Assembly: GCA_023431055.1 (NCBI GenBank) | Contig: JAEYXX010000169.1 | Span: 1 to 12,843, forward strand | From: Pseudomonadota bacterium | GTDB taxonomy: Bacteria; Pseudomonadota; Gammaproteobacteria; Pseudomonadales; Pseudomonadaceae | Direction: 5' to 3' | Length of the DNA stretch: 12,843 bases | Shown here: positions 1-5,690 of the stretch, piece by piece | Layout: every line of letters starts with the position of its first letter | How positions within the stretch are numbered: the first letter of the stretch is position 1 | Translations under genes and position numbers: made by a program | Notes under the pieces: generated by a model | Told to the model about the DNA's origin: nothing | What the model saw: the letters and a program-made list of their open reading frames with translations, nothing else | The model's database searches: none

Positions 1-111
1 CTGGCTGCTGACCGGCTCGCGGACCTGATGGAGGTTGGCCAGGTTTTGCGCCAGGGAGGGAAAGCTGCCCAGGCACAGGCATGCGACCAGCAGACGGAAG
101 AAAACGCGCAT
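1..111 (-). CDS. DUF2066 domain protein, N-terminal fragment (runs off the window)
   Basis: Only the first 37 codons are present. The ATG is at 109-111 and the frame stays open to base 1. The visible protein begins MRVFFRLLVACLCLGSFPSL and continues AQNLANLHQVREPVSSQ. That is a typical Sec signal peptide: basic N-region, hydrophobic core, and a likely cut after Ser-Leu-Ala at residue 21. A Leu-Val-Ala-Cys stretch at residues 8-11 resembles a lipobox, but it lies too early, with Arg6 inside the would-be hydrophobic segment, so a secreted or periplasmic protein is more likely than a lipoprotein. The DUF2066 assignment rests on context: in Pseudomonas a DUF2066 gene lies divergent from purM. The function of the family is not established. 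The upstream spacer (112-368) is shared with purM. Confidence 0.75.
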   Translation of the reverse strand, partial: MRVFFRLLVACLCLGSFPSLAQNLANLHQVREPVSSQ

Positions 112-255
112 GGAAGTCTCATCGGCACGAGGAAAGTGCCTTACCTTAAACAGCCGCCCAGGCGGCAGCAACCGGCGCCGGCAGATATTTACGGCTTCGC
201 GGCTATTGTCGTGGCGTCGGATCGCCCCGCGCCGATGGCCGCTGACCGGCAAGCC

Positions 256-264
256 TGATAAAAT
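256..264 (+). promoter_or_regulatory. Extended -10 promoter candidate for purM
   Basis: TGATAAAAT at 256-264 is an extended -10 element: TG, one base, then TAAAAT, which differs from TATAAT at one position. Around 236-241, at the expected -35 distance, there is only a weak match (TGGCCG), as is common for extended -10 promoters. Transcription would start near 270 and leave a leader of about 98 bases before the purM ATG. AAGCC (251-255) and GGCTT (269-273) form a short inverted repeat around the element and could be chance. No purine riboswitch fold was recognised. Confidence 0.45.
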
Positions 265-368
265 CGCCGGCTTCGCAGACCGACTGCCTGCCAGGCCTTC
301 CTGGCGGCACATGACGGGGTCGGCAATCCGACCCGATCGCCCCCGAACCTGACTTCAAGGCCGGAACC

Positions 369-1427
369 ATGAGCAAGCAACCCCCCATCAGCTACAAGGA
401 CGCAGGCGGCGATATCGATGCCGGTGAAGCCCTGGTCGAACGCATCAAAGGCGTCGCCAAGCGCACTGCGCGTCCGGAAGTCATGGGTGGCCTGGGCGGC
501 TTCGGCGCCCTGTGCGAGATCCCGGCCGGCTACAAGCAGCCCGTACTGGTGTCCGGCACCGACGGTGTGGGCACCAAGCTGCGCCTGGCGCTGAACCTGA
601 ACAAGCATGACAGCATCGGCCAGGATCTGGTCGCCATGTGCGTCAACGATCTGGTGGTCTGTGGCGCCGAGCCGCTGTTCTTCCTCGACTACTACGCCAC
701 CGGCAAGCTCAACGTCGACGTGGCGGCCACCGTGGTCACCGGCATCGGTGCCGGCTGCGAGCTGGCTGGTTGCTCCCTGGTCGGTGGTGAAACCGCCGAA
801 ATGCCGGGCATGTACGAAGGCGAAGATTACGACCTGGCTGGTTTCTGCGTCGGCGTGGTGGAAAAGAGCGAAATCATCGACGGCTCCAAGGTTGTCACCG
901 GCGACGCGCTGATCGCCCTGCCCTCCTCCGGCCCGCACTCCAACGGCTACTCGCTGATCCGCAAGATCATCGAAGTCTCCGGCGCCGATATCGAGCAGGT
1001 GCAACTCGGCGGCAAGGCCCTGGCCGATCTGCTGATGGCGCCCACGCGCATCTACGTCAAGCCGCTGCTCAAGCTGATCAAGGACACCGGCGCGGTCAAG
1101 GCCATGGCCCACATCACTGGCGGCGGCCTGCTGGACAACATCCCGCGCGTACTGCCGCAAGGCGCCCAGGCGGTGATCGACGTCGCCAGCTGGAATCGTC
1201 CGGCCGTGTTCGACTGGCTGCAGGAACAAGGCAACGTCGACGAGCATGAAATGCACCGCGTGCTGAACTGTGGCGTCGGCATGGTCATCTGCGTCGCCCA
1301 GGATCAGGTCGAGGCGGCCCTGGCTAGCCTGCGCGCCAGCGGCGAGCAGCCCTGGGTCATCGGCCAGATCACCGAGGCGGCGGCAGGCGCAGCTCAGGTT
1401 CAGCTGAACAACCTGAAAAGCCACTGA
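369..1427 (+). CDS. purM: Phosphoribosylformylglycinamidine cyclo-ligase (AIR synthetase)
   Basis: PurM catalyses the fifth step of de novo IMP synthesis: ATP-dependent ring closure of FGAM to aminoimidazole ribonucleotide, in the cytoplasm. The 352-residue product has the expected family length (E. coli about 345). Recognisable landmarks are the N-terminal [19 protein letters not shown], the glycine-rich [13 protein letters not shown] near residue 60, the segment [21 protein letters not shown] near 140, the [15 protein letters not shown] motif near 190 and the [16 protein letters not shown] segment near 250. These are signatures of the PurM/AIRS fold with its ATP-binding loops. The ATG at 369 is the natural start, because the protein begins directly in the conserved N-terminus. 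Its TGA overlaps the purN ATG by one base (TGATG), which implies translational coupling. No frameshift or missing motif was seen. Confidence 0.97.
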   Translation: MSKQPPISYKDAGGDIDAGEALVERIKGVAKRTARPEVMGGLGGFGALCEIPAGYKQPVLVSGTDGVGTKLRLALNLNKHDSIGQDLVAMCVNDLVVCGAEPLFFLDYYATGKLNVDVAATVVTGIGAGCELAGCSLVGGETAEMPGMYEGEDYDLAGFCVGVVEKSEIIDGSKVVTGDALIALPSSGPHSNGYSLIRKIIEVSGADIEQVQLGGKALADLLMAPTRIYVKPLLKLIKDTGAVKAMAHITGGGLLDNIPRVLPQGAQAVIDVASWNRPAVFDWLQEQGNVDEHEMHRVLNCGVGMVICVAQDQVEAALASLRASGEQPWVIGQITEAAAGAAQVQLNNLKSH

Positions 1428-2071
1428 TGCCCTGCAATGTCGTCGTCCTGATCTCCGGGTCAGGCAGCAACCTGCAGGCTCTGATCGACAGCGTCGCCCA
1501 AGACGGCAATCCGGCTCGCATCGCCGCGGTTATCTCCAACCGCGCCGATGCCTACGGTTTGCAGCGGGCGAAACAGGCCGGCATCGCCACCGAACTGCTT
1601 GACCACAAGCAGTTCGACGGCCGCGAAGCCTTCGATGCAGCCCTGATCCAGGCCATCGACGCCCATCAGCCCGATCTGGTGGTGCTGGCCGGTTTCATGC
1701 GCATTCTCACGCCGGGCTTCGTTCAACACTACGCCGGGCGCCTGCTCAACATCCACCCTTCGCTGCTGCCCAAGTACAAGGGGCTGCATACGCATCAGCG
1801 CGCGTTGGAGGCTGGCGACGGCGAGCATGGCTGCAGCGTGCACTTCGTTACCGAGGAACTCGATGGTGGCCCTCTGGTCGTACAAGCTGTGTTGCCAGTG
1901 ATGGCAGACGACACGGCCGAAAGCCTGGCCAGCCGCGTGCACCAGCAGGAACACAAGATCTACCCTCTGGCCGTACGCTGGTTTGCCGAAGGCCGCTTGC
2001 GTCTTGGTGCCCAAGGCGCAATGCTGGACGGCGAGCCGCTGCCCGCCAGCGGCCACCTGATTCGAACCTAG
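1427..2071 (+). CDS. purN: Phosphoribosylglycinamide formyltransferase (GAR transformylase)
   Basis: PurN transfers the formyl group of 10-formyltetrahydrofolate to GAR to give FGAR, the third step of IMP synthesis. The 214-residue protein starts with the phosphate-binding Rossmann loop VVVLISGSGSNLQAL (residues 5-19). The catalytic triad of the family is intact: Asn108 and His110 in the segment NIHPSLLPKYKGLHTH, and Asp146 in TEELDGGPL, equivalent to N106/H108/D144 of the E. coli enzyme. The folate-loop region HYAGRLLNIHPSLLP is well conserved. It follows purM with a one-base overlap and precedes an exported DUF3108 gene by 8 bases, so the three genes are probably one transcript. The start is fixed by the overlap and by the conserved N-terminus. 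Confidence 0.97.
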   Translation: MPCNVVVLISGSGSNLQALIDSVAQDGNPARIAAVISNRADAYGLQRAKQAGIATELLDHKQFDGREAFDAALIQAIDAHQPDLVVLAGFMRILTPGFVQHYAGRLLNIHPSLLPKYKGLHTHQRALEAGDGEHGCSVHFVTEELDGGPLVVQAVLPVMADDTAESLASRVHQQEHKIYPLAVRWFAEGRLRLGAQGAMLDGEPLPASGHLIRT

Positions 2072-2079
2072 GAGACTCT

Positions 2080-2796
2080 ATGCGTCGTGCCCTGCTGTTC
2101 GCTCTGACACTCTTCGCCCTGCCAGCCGTCGCCGAGGACCTGCAGCCTTTCTCCGCCAGCTACACCGCGGACTGGAAGCAGTTGCCGGTCAGCGGCAGTG
2201 CCGAACGCAGCCTCAAGCGCGAGGAGGATGGGCGCTGGACCCTCAATTTCGAAGCCTCGATGCTGGTGGCCGGCCTCACCGAGGAAAGCACCTTCCGCGT
2301 CGACAATGGCGCCCTGCTGCCGCTGACCTACCGCCTGAACCGCAGCGGGCTGGGCAAAGGCAAGAAGGTCGAGCAGGACTTCGACTGGGAGCAGAAACAG
2401 GTGATCGGCAGCGACCGCGGCGACTCAGTGCGCTTCCCGCTCAATCGAGGCCTGCTGGACAAGTCGACCTACCAGATCGCCCTGCAGCAGGACGTCGCAG
2501 CCGGCAAGAAGAGCGTCAGCTACCAGGTGGTCGACGGTGACGAAATCGAAACCTACGACTTCCGCGTGCTGGGCGAGGAAGTGGTACGTACCAAGGCCGG
2601 CCTGATCGATGCGATCAAGGTCGAGCGCGTGCGCGATCCCACACAAAGCACCCGCAAGACCGTGCTGTGGTTCGCCAAGGATTGGGGCCACCTGCTGGTG
2701 CGCCTGCATCAGGTGGAAACCGATGGCAAGGAATACCAGATCATGCTCAAGGAAGGCACCGTCGCCGGCAAGCCGGTCGAAGGCCGCCGCGACTGA
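2080..2796 (+). CDS. Exported DUF3108 domain protein
   Basis: This is a 238-residue protein with a clear signal peptide, MRRALLFALTLFALPAVA, and a predicted cut before EDLQPF (after residue 18), so the mature protein should be periplasmic or envelope-located. The mature part opens with FSASYTADWKQLPVSGSAER and is rich in alternating polar and hydrophobic stretches that suggest a beta-sheet fold, as in DUF3108 proteins. The family has no established enzymatic role, and I infer none. An excellent ribosome binding site (AGGAG, 2070-2074) lies 5 bases before the ATG and overlaps the purN stop codon region. The position directly downstream of purN is the usual one for this gene in Pseudomonas. Transcription of the operon probably ends at the hairpin 18 bases further on. 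Confidence 0.85.
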   Translation: MRRALLFALTLFALPAVAEDLQPFSASYTADWKQLPVSGSAERSLKREEDGRWTLNFEASMLVAGLTEESTFRVDNGALLPLTYRLNRSGLGKGKKVEQDFDWEQKQVIGSDRGDSVRFPLNRGLLDKSTYQIALQQDVAAGKKSVSYQVVDGDEIETYDFRVLGEEVVRTKAGLIDAIKVERVRDPTQSTRKTVLWFAKDWGHLLVRLHQVETDGKEYQIMLKEGTVAGKPVEGRRD

Positions 2797-2813
2797 GCTG
2801 ACAAAGCGCTGGA

Positions 2814-2836
2814 GCTCGCCCCGGGGGCGGGCTTTT
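2814..2836 (+). terminator. Intrinsic terminator of the purM-purN-DUF3108 operon
   Basis: A GC-rich stem starting GCTCGCCC at 2814 pairs with GGGCGGGC ending at 2832. The 8 pairs include one T-G, and the loop is 3 bases. TTTT follows at 2833-2836. It sits 17 bases after the DUF3108 stop codon and is the best terminator in the window. Confidence 0.75.
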
Positions 2837-2848
2837 CAAGCCTGCGCC

Positions 2849-2875
2849 GCCCGGTTCGCGGCGAGCGCCTCCTAC
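2849..2875 (-). repeat. REP element, copy a (minus orientation)
   Basis: Read on the minus strand this begins GTAGGAGGCGCTCGCCGCG and ends in GAACCGG. It is a short palindromic core (GGCGCTCGCC-type) between the GTAGGAG head and the CGCGAACCGG tail typical of Pseudomonas REP sequences. It is followed on the plus strand by AATTCGCAGCA, which recurs after copy c. Confidence 0.7.
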
Positions 2876-2898
2876 AATTCGCAGCAGAGCACCTTGCC

Positions 2899-2930
2899 GT
2901 AGGAGCCCCGCCTCGGGGCGAAGCTTTCGA
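2899..2930 (+). repeat. REP element, copy b (plus orientation)
   Basis: GTAGGAG (2899-2905) is followed by the palindrome CCCCG-CCT-CGGGG and GCGAAGCTTTCGA. The head matches the other copies. The tail diverges from CGCGAACCGG, so this is a variant REP. It is inverted relative to copies a and c, which gives an a-b-c mosaic (BIME-like) array between two convergent genes. Confidence 0.65.
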
Positions 2931-2942
2931 GCCAGCACCGTA

Positions 2943-2970
2943 CCGGTTCGCGGCGGGTCGCCGCTCCTAC
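2943..2970 (-). repeat. REP element, copy c (minus orientation)
   Basis: On the minus strand this reads GTAGGAGCGGCGACCCGCCG and then CGAACCGG, close to the standard Pseudomonas REP: head, palindromic arms CGGCG/CGCCG, and CGAACCGG tail. The 11 bases after it on the plus strand (AGTTCGCAGCA) nearly repeat those after copy a. The duplicated unit is therefore about 38 bases, longer than the REP alone. Confidence 0.72.
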
Positions 2971-3025
2971 AGTTCGCAGCATCCTGGCCCGTTCCGAGCG
3001 CTGGCTAGTAGCGCCCGGCAATGAC

Positions 3026-4234
3026 TCAGTCCTGACTTACCGCACCGATCTTGTGAATCGACAGGTCGGCGCCGTTGTACTCCTCTTCCTGACTCAGGCG
3101 AATGCCCAGGGAAGTCTTGAGCAGGCCATACACCGCAAAACCACCGACCAGCGCGATCACCACACCCAGCGCCGTGCCGATCACCTGACTGGCCAGACTC
3201 ACGCCACCCAGGCCACCGAAGGCTTCAAGGCCGAAGATGCCGCAGGCGATACCGCCCCACACACCACACAAGCCATGCAACGGCCAGACGCCGAGCACGT
3301 CGTCGATCTTCCACTTCACCTGAGTCGCGGTGAAAGCCCAGACGAACAGCGCACCGGCAATCGCACCGGTGACCAGAGCGCCAATCGGATGCATCAGGTC
3401 CGAACCTGCGCAGATCGCTACCAGGCCAGCCAGCGGGCCGTTGTGCAGGAAGCCCGGGTCGTTACGCCCTACCAGCAGCGCAGCGACGGTGCCGCCAACC
3501 ATGGCCATCAAAGAATTGACCGCCACCAGCCCACTGACGCCTTCGAGCGTCTGCGCACTCATCACGTTGAAGCCGAACCAGCCGATGATCAGGATCCACG
3601 AACCCAGCGCCAGGAAGGGGATGTTCGACGGCGCCATGGCCACCAGCCTGCCGTCGCGGTAACGACCGTTGCGGCGACCGAGCAGCAGCACCGCGCCGAA
3701 CGCCAGCCAGCCGCCCATGGCATGCACCACCACCGACCCTGCGAAGTCATGGAAGCCGGCGCCGAAACGCGCCTGGAGCCAGGCCTGCAGGCCGTAGTTG
3801 CCATTCCAGATCATGCCCTCGAAAAAGGGATAGACGAACGCCACGATCAATGCCGTGGCGCACAGCTGCGGGCCGAACTTGGCGCGCTCGGCAATGCCGC
3901 CGGAAATGATCGCCGGAATAGCAGCGGCAAAGGTCAGCAGGAAGAAGAACTTCACCAGGCCATAGCCGTGGTTCTCGGTCAAAACCGCAGCCGGTTCGAG
4001 AAAATTGATGCCATAGGCGATCCAGTAGCCAATGAAGAAATATGCCAACGCGGAAATGGCGAAGTCCGAGAGGATCTTCGAGAGCGCATTGACCTGGTTC
4101 TTCTGCCGCACCGTACCCACTTCGAGGAAGGCAAAACCGGCATGCATGGCCAGGACCATGATCGCACCCAGCAGGATGAACAGGGTATTGGAGCCGTGGA
4201 TCAGCGTGGCCACGGCGCTGTTGATGTTTTCCAT
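3026..4234 (-). CDS. amt: Ammonium transporter (Amt/MEP/Rh channel)
   Basis: This is an inner-membrane channel that takes up ammonium. The product from the ATG at 4232-4234 is 402 residues with about eleven hydrophobic segments, beginning MENINSAVATLIHGSNTLF. Aligned by eye to E. coli AmtB, the pore residues are present: the twin histidines His171 (in HDFAGSVVVH) and His320 (in VWPLHGLCGVWGG), Asp163 just before the first of them, the two gate phenylalanines Phe102 and Phe222, Trp143 and Ser226. The cytosolic C-terminal tail EEEYNGADLSIHKIGAVSQD resembles the AmtB tail that contacts PII proteins. Alternative upstream starts exist (ATG at 4286-4288, TTG at 4313-4315) and would add a hydrophobic leader, but neither has a Shine-Dalgarno. 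The chosen start has GGAG about 12 bases upstream, which is distant. No glnK gene is adjacent, unlike the usual glnK-amtB pair, so a PII partner would have to come from elsewhere. Confidence 0.92.
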   Translation of the reverse strand: MENINSAVATLIHGSNTLFILLGAIMVLAMHAGFAFLEVGTVRQKNQVNALSKILSDFAISALAYFFIGYWIAYGINFLEPAAVLTENHGYGLVKFFFLLTFAAAIPAIISGGIAERAKFGPQLCATALIVAFVYPFFEGMIWNGNYGLQAWLQARFGAGFHDFAGSVVVHAMGGWLAFGAVLLLGRRNGRYRDGRLVAMAPSNIPFLALGSWILIIGWFGFNVMSAQTLEGVSGLVAVNSLMAMVGGTVAALLVGRNDPGFLHNGPLAGLVAICAGSDLMHPIGALVTGAIAGALFVWAFTATQVKWKIDDVLGVWPLHGLCGVWGGIACGIFGLEAFGGLGGVSLASQVIGTALGVVIALVGGFAVYGLLKTSLGIRLSQEEEYNGADLSIHKIGAVSQD

Positions 4235-4494
4235 CGAGTAAGAAAACTCCGGAGGCAGAAGAAAAGGCACCAAAGCAAGGCACACCATCAAAAGTGCGCA
4301 CCACAATGCAGCCAAGCCACTGAGCGCGCCCTCGAAGAGTGCTTTCAGGCGGCCCTAAAATAGCGCCACCGAAAATCGACTGATCGGTTCTAATTTCTTA
4401 TTAATCAAATAGTTATACGCGAAATGGACCATCCTGAGCCGCACCTGAAAAGCCCCATCGCAGGGCATTTGCCGGCTTTCGCGCACCAGCAAAA

Positions 4495-4510
4495 TGCAAT
4501 CGCTATACCA
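4495..4510 (-). promoter_or_regulatory. Sigma-54 (RpoN) promoter candidate for amt
   Basis: On the minus strand the sequence is TGGTATAGCGATTGCA. It has the invariant GG and GC elements separated by exactly 10 bases, a perfect TTGCA -12 box, and TGG plus a partial match at -24 (consensus TGGCAC-N5-TTGCA). Ammonium transporter genes are classic RpoN/NtrC targets, so the location fits. The start would lie near 4484 and leave a leader of about 250 bases before the amt ATG, which is long and lowers confidence. No complete NtrC site was found. Confidence 0.45.
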
Positions 4511-4545
4511 ACCCCTTAACCGGTCACTGCGCGACTATTCTTGTG

Positions 4546-4572
4546 GAACCCTCGCGCAGCCGAGCACTCGTA
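4546..4572 (+). promoter_or_regulatory. AlgU (sigma-22, ECF) promoter candidate for the DUF883 operon
   Basis: GAACCC (4546-4551), a 16-base spacer, then TCGTA (4568-4572). The P. aeruginosa AlgU consensus is GAACTT-N16/17-TCTGA, so the -35 GAAC core and the spacing match, while the -10 agrees only at T, C and A. A start near 4578 would give a leader of about 29 bases containing the AGAGGA ribosome binding site. The idea agrees with the stress-associated expression known for yqjD-type genes in E. coli, but the match is partial. Confidence 0.35.
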
Positions 4573-4606
4573 ATCCATACATACCCAACGCAGAGGACTG
4601 CTCACC

Positions 4607-4924
4607 ATGCCAAGCAAAGCCGCTACTCCAAGCACCAAGGACGCCCTGCTGGATGAATTCCAGGCGCTGGTCAGCGACACCGAGAAGCTCCTGCAACATT
4701 CCGCCAGCCTCGCCGGCGAACAGGCCGAAGCGCTGCGTGACGACATTCGCAGCAGCCTGGGTCGTGCCCGGGAAACCCTGCACGACGCCGAAGCCGCGTT
4801 GCGCGAGCAGGGCAAGATCGCCGTCGACGCCACCGAGGACTACGTGCACAAGCACCCATGGCAGGCCCTTGGCCTGTCGGCCGCCATCGGCCTGGTGCTC
4901 GGCCTGCTGATCAGCCGCCGTTGA
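4607..4924 (+). CDS. DUF883 (ElaB/YqjD-type) C-tail-anchored membrane protein
   Basis: The 105-residue protein has a long amphipathic helical part (about residues 10-80, rich in Glu, Ala, Arg and Gln, coiled-coil-like, with LREQGKIAVDATEDYVHKHP). The family-typical hinge HPWQALGLSAAIGLVLGLLI follows (83-102), and the protein ends in SRR. This is the layout of the E. coli ElaB/YqjD/YgaM family, whose YqjD member is reported to be an inner-membrane protein that binds ribosomes in stationary phase. The same role here is inference. The start is well supported: AGAGGA (4592-4597) lies 9 bases before the ATG. The stop is 8 bases before the next gene, in an arrangement matching yqjD-yqjE-yqjK. Confidence 0.88.
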   Translation: MPSKAATPSTKDALLDEFQALVSDTEKLLQHSASLAGEQAEALRDDIRSSLGRARETLHDAEAALREQGKIAVDATEDYVHKHPWQALGLSAAIGLVLGLLISRR

Positions 4925-4932
4925 CTGCGCCA

Positions 4933-5292
4933 ATGTCCAACGGGCCATCACCAAGACGCCTGGGTGCGGCGCTACTGGGGCTGCTGAGCAGCCATGTGGC
5001 GCTGCTGGCCCATGAACTGGAAGACCAGCGCAACCAGGCACTGCGCGCCCTAATGCTGGGTGGGCTGTGCCTGGCCTTCGCTCTGCTGCTGCTGATCGGA
5101 CTCTCCGCCCTGCTGCTGATCCTGTACTGGGACACTCATCGCTTGGCGGTCGCAACTGGCCTGTGCCTGTTCTACGGTTCTGGTCTGATCGGTTGCGGCG
5201 CCTGGCTTCTGACCAGTCTGCGCAACGCCGAGCCGCCATTTAGCGCCAGCCTTGAGGAACTGCAACGTGACCGTGAGCAACTGCTGCCATGA
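4933..5292 (+). CDS. YqjE-like phage-holin-family membrane protein
   Basis: The 119-residue protein begins MSNGPSPRRLGAALLGLLSS. It has an N-terminal helical region with HVALLAHELEDQRNQALRAL (21-40) and then two hydrophobic segments (about 41-65 and 70-95), joined by a short WDTHR turn. A charged C-terminus (LEELQRDREQLLP) follows. This pattern, with the conserved LxxxELxxE/D amphipathic start, fits the phage holin III-like (YqjE) family. It is not evidence of phage, since the family is a housekeeping one in proteobacteria. An ATG 75 bases upstream is in frame but lies inside the DUF883 gene and would add a non-conserved Pro/Arg-rich leader, so it was not used. No clear ribosome binding site is visible. 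With 8 bases after the previous stop and an ATGA overlap with the next gene, coupled translation is likely. Confidence 0.82.
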   Translation: MSNGPSPRRLGAALLGLLSSHVALLAHELEDQRNQALRALMLGGLCLAFALLLLIGLSALLLILYWDTHRLAVATGLCLFYGSGLIGCGAWLLTSLRNAEPPFSASLEELQRDREQLLP

Positions 5293-5606
5293 CGCCTAAC
5301 CTGCCTCCAGGCGCCTCGCGCCGTGAACTTCGTAAAGCCGTACTGCGCATGCGCCTGGAAATGCATCGCCAGGAGTTGCGTCACGAAATCCTGCAGATCA
5401 CTCATCCACTGCAACAGGTACGCGAGTACGGGCAGCGGCTGCGCAAGGGCAATGCACCATTTTTGCTCACTGGCGGCGCGATGGCGCTTGCCGGACTGCT
5501 TGGCCGCAAACGCGGCTGGCGCCGCTGGCTGCGCCTGGCGTTGATCGTCATGCCGCTGTTACGCCGCGCGCAGCAAAGTACTGGTCGGCGCTCACCTTCG
5601 GCGTAG
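5289..5606 (+). CDS. YqjK-like small basic protein
   Basis: The 105-residue protein starts at the ATG of an ATGA overlap with the upstream holin-like gene. Residues 10-55 form an Arg/Glu/Gln-rich helix (RRELRKAVLRMRLEMHRQEL, then RHEILQITHPLQQVREYGQR). A hydrophobic stretch follows (57-72, FLLTGGAMALAGLLG), then a tryptophan/arginine-rich patch (GRKRGWRRWLRLAL) and a second weak hydrophobic segment (83-91). Sequence alone identifies it weakly. The identity rests on gene order and general character: it is the third gene after DUF883 and YqjE-like genes, as yqjK is in E. coli. Function is unknown. A membrane-bound partner of the two preceding proteins is plausible. Confidence 0.78.
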   Translation: MTPNLPPGASRRELRKAVLRMRLEMHRQELRHEILQITHPLQQVREYGQRLRKGNAPFLLTGGAMALAGLLGRKRGWRRWLRLALIVMPLLRRAQQSTGRRSPSA

Positions 5607-5631
5607 ACCTGGGCTGGCCGCGATCTTGCTA

Positions 5632-5667
5632 GGTTGAGCCACTCTGCCACCATCGGGTGGCTCAACC
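5632..5667 (+). promoter_or_regulatory. 11-bp hairpin upstream of the EAL gene, with a competing inner hairpin
   Basis: GGTTGAGCCAC (5632-5642) pairs perfectly with GTGGCTCAACC (5657-5667) around a 14-base loop. Within the same segment GCCACC (5646-5651) pairs with GGTGGC (5656-5661) around a 4-base loop. The two stems share the right arm and exclude each other. It lies between the YqjK-like stop and the EAL ribosome binding site (5678). No T-run follows on the plus strand, so it is not a standard intrinsic terminator. It may be a processing, stability or attenuation element. Confidence 0.55.
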
Positions 5668-5690
5668 GCTGAACGCTAAGGACATCCCAG

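Larger units (their letters stand above)
4235..4606. other. 372-bp divergent intergenic region between amt and the DUF883 operon
   Basis: I see no credible gene here. An AT-rich stretch (about 4371-4420, with TTCTTATTAATCAAATAG) stands out against the GC-rich surroundings and lies in what would be the amt leader. Two promoter-like motifs facing opposite ways lie at 4495-4510 (minus) and 4546-4572 (plus) and are listed separately. A TGGTGC half-site resembling half of an NtrC box (minus strand, about 4482-4487) sits just downstream of the sigma-54-like motif, but no paired half was found. No strong sigma-70 promoter toward amt was recognised. Confidence 0.6.

Noticed and set aside
79..111. Lipoprotein signal in the DUF2066 fragment (Leu-Val-Ala-Cys at residues 8-11)
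   Set aside because: The hydrophobic stretch before the Cys is too short and contains Arg6. A signal peptidase I cut after residue 21 fits better.
112..368. Riboswitch or second gene upstream of purM
   Set aside because: I found no purine-riboswitch core. The short palindromes at 153-166 and 172-181 are GC-rich and have no T-run, and the short frames there have no motif or ribosome binding site.
189..1424. 411-codon open frame on the minus strand opposite purM
   Set aside because: It mirrors purM in a GC-rich genome, is low in recognisable motifs, and purM on the other strand is unambiguous with all family signatures.
2849..2970. CRISPR-like spaced repeats
   Set aside because: Only three copies in alternating orientation, imperfect and with REP head and tail sequences. 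No uniform spacers or cas genes.
3053..4363. 436-codon open frame on the plus strand opposite amt
   Set aside because: The product is rich in His, Gln, Arg and Asp with no domain sense. The amt reading has every pore residue.
4858..4932. Longer start of the YqjE-like frame inside the DUF883 gene
   Set aside because: It would add a Pro/Arg-rich leader not seen in the family. The ATG at 4933 fits the operon spacing.
4933..5292. Prophage holin
   Set aside because: The holin-like fold belongs to the housekeeping YqjE family. No endolysin, spanin or other phage gene is nearby.
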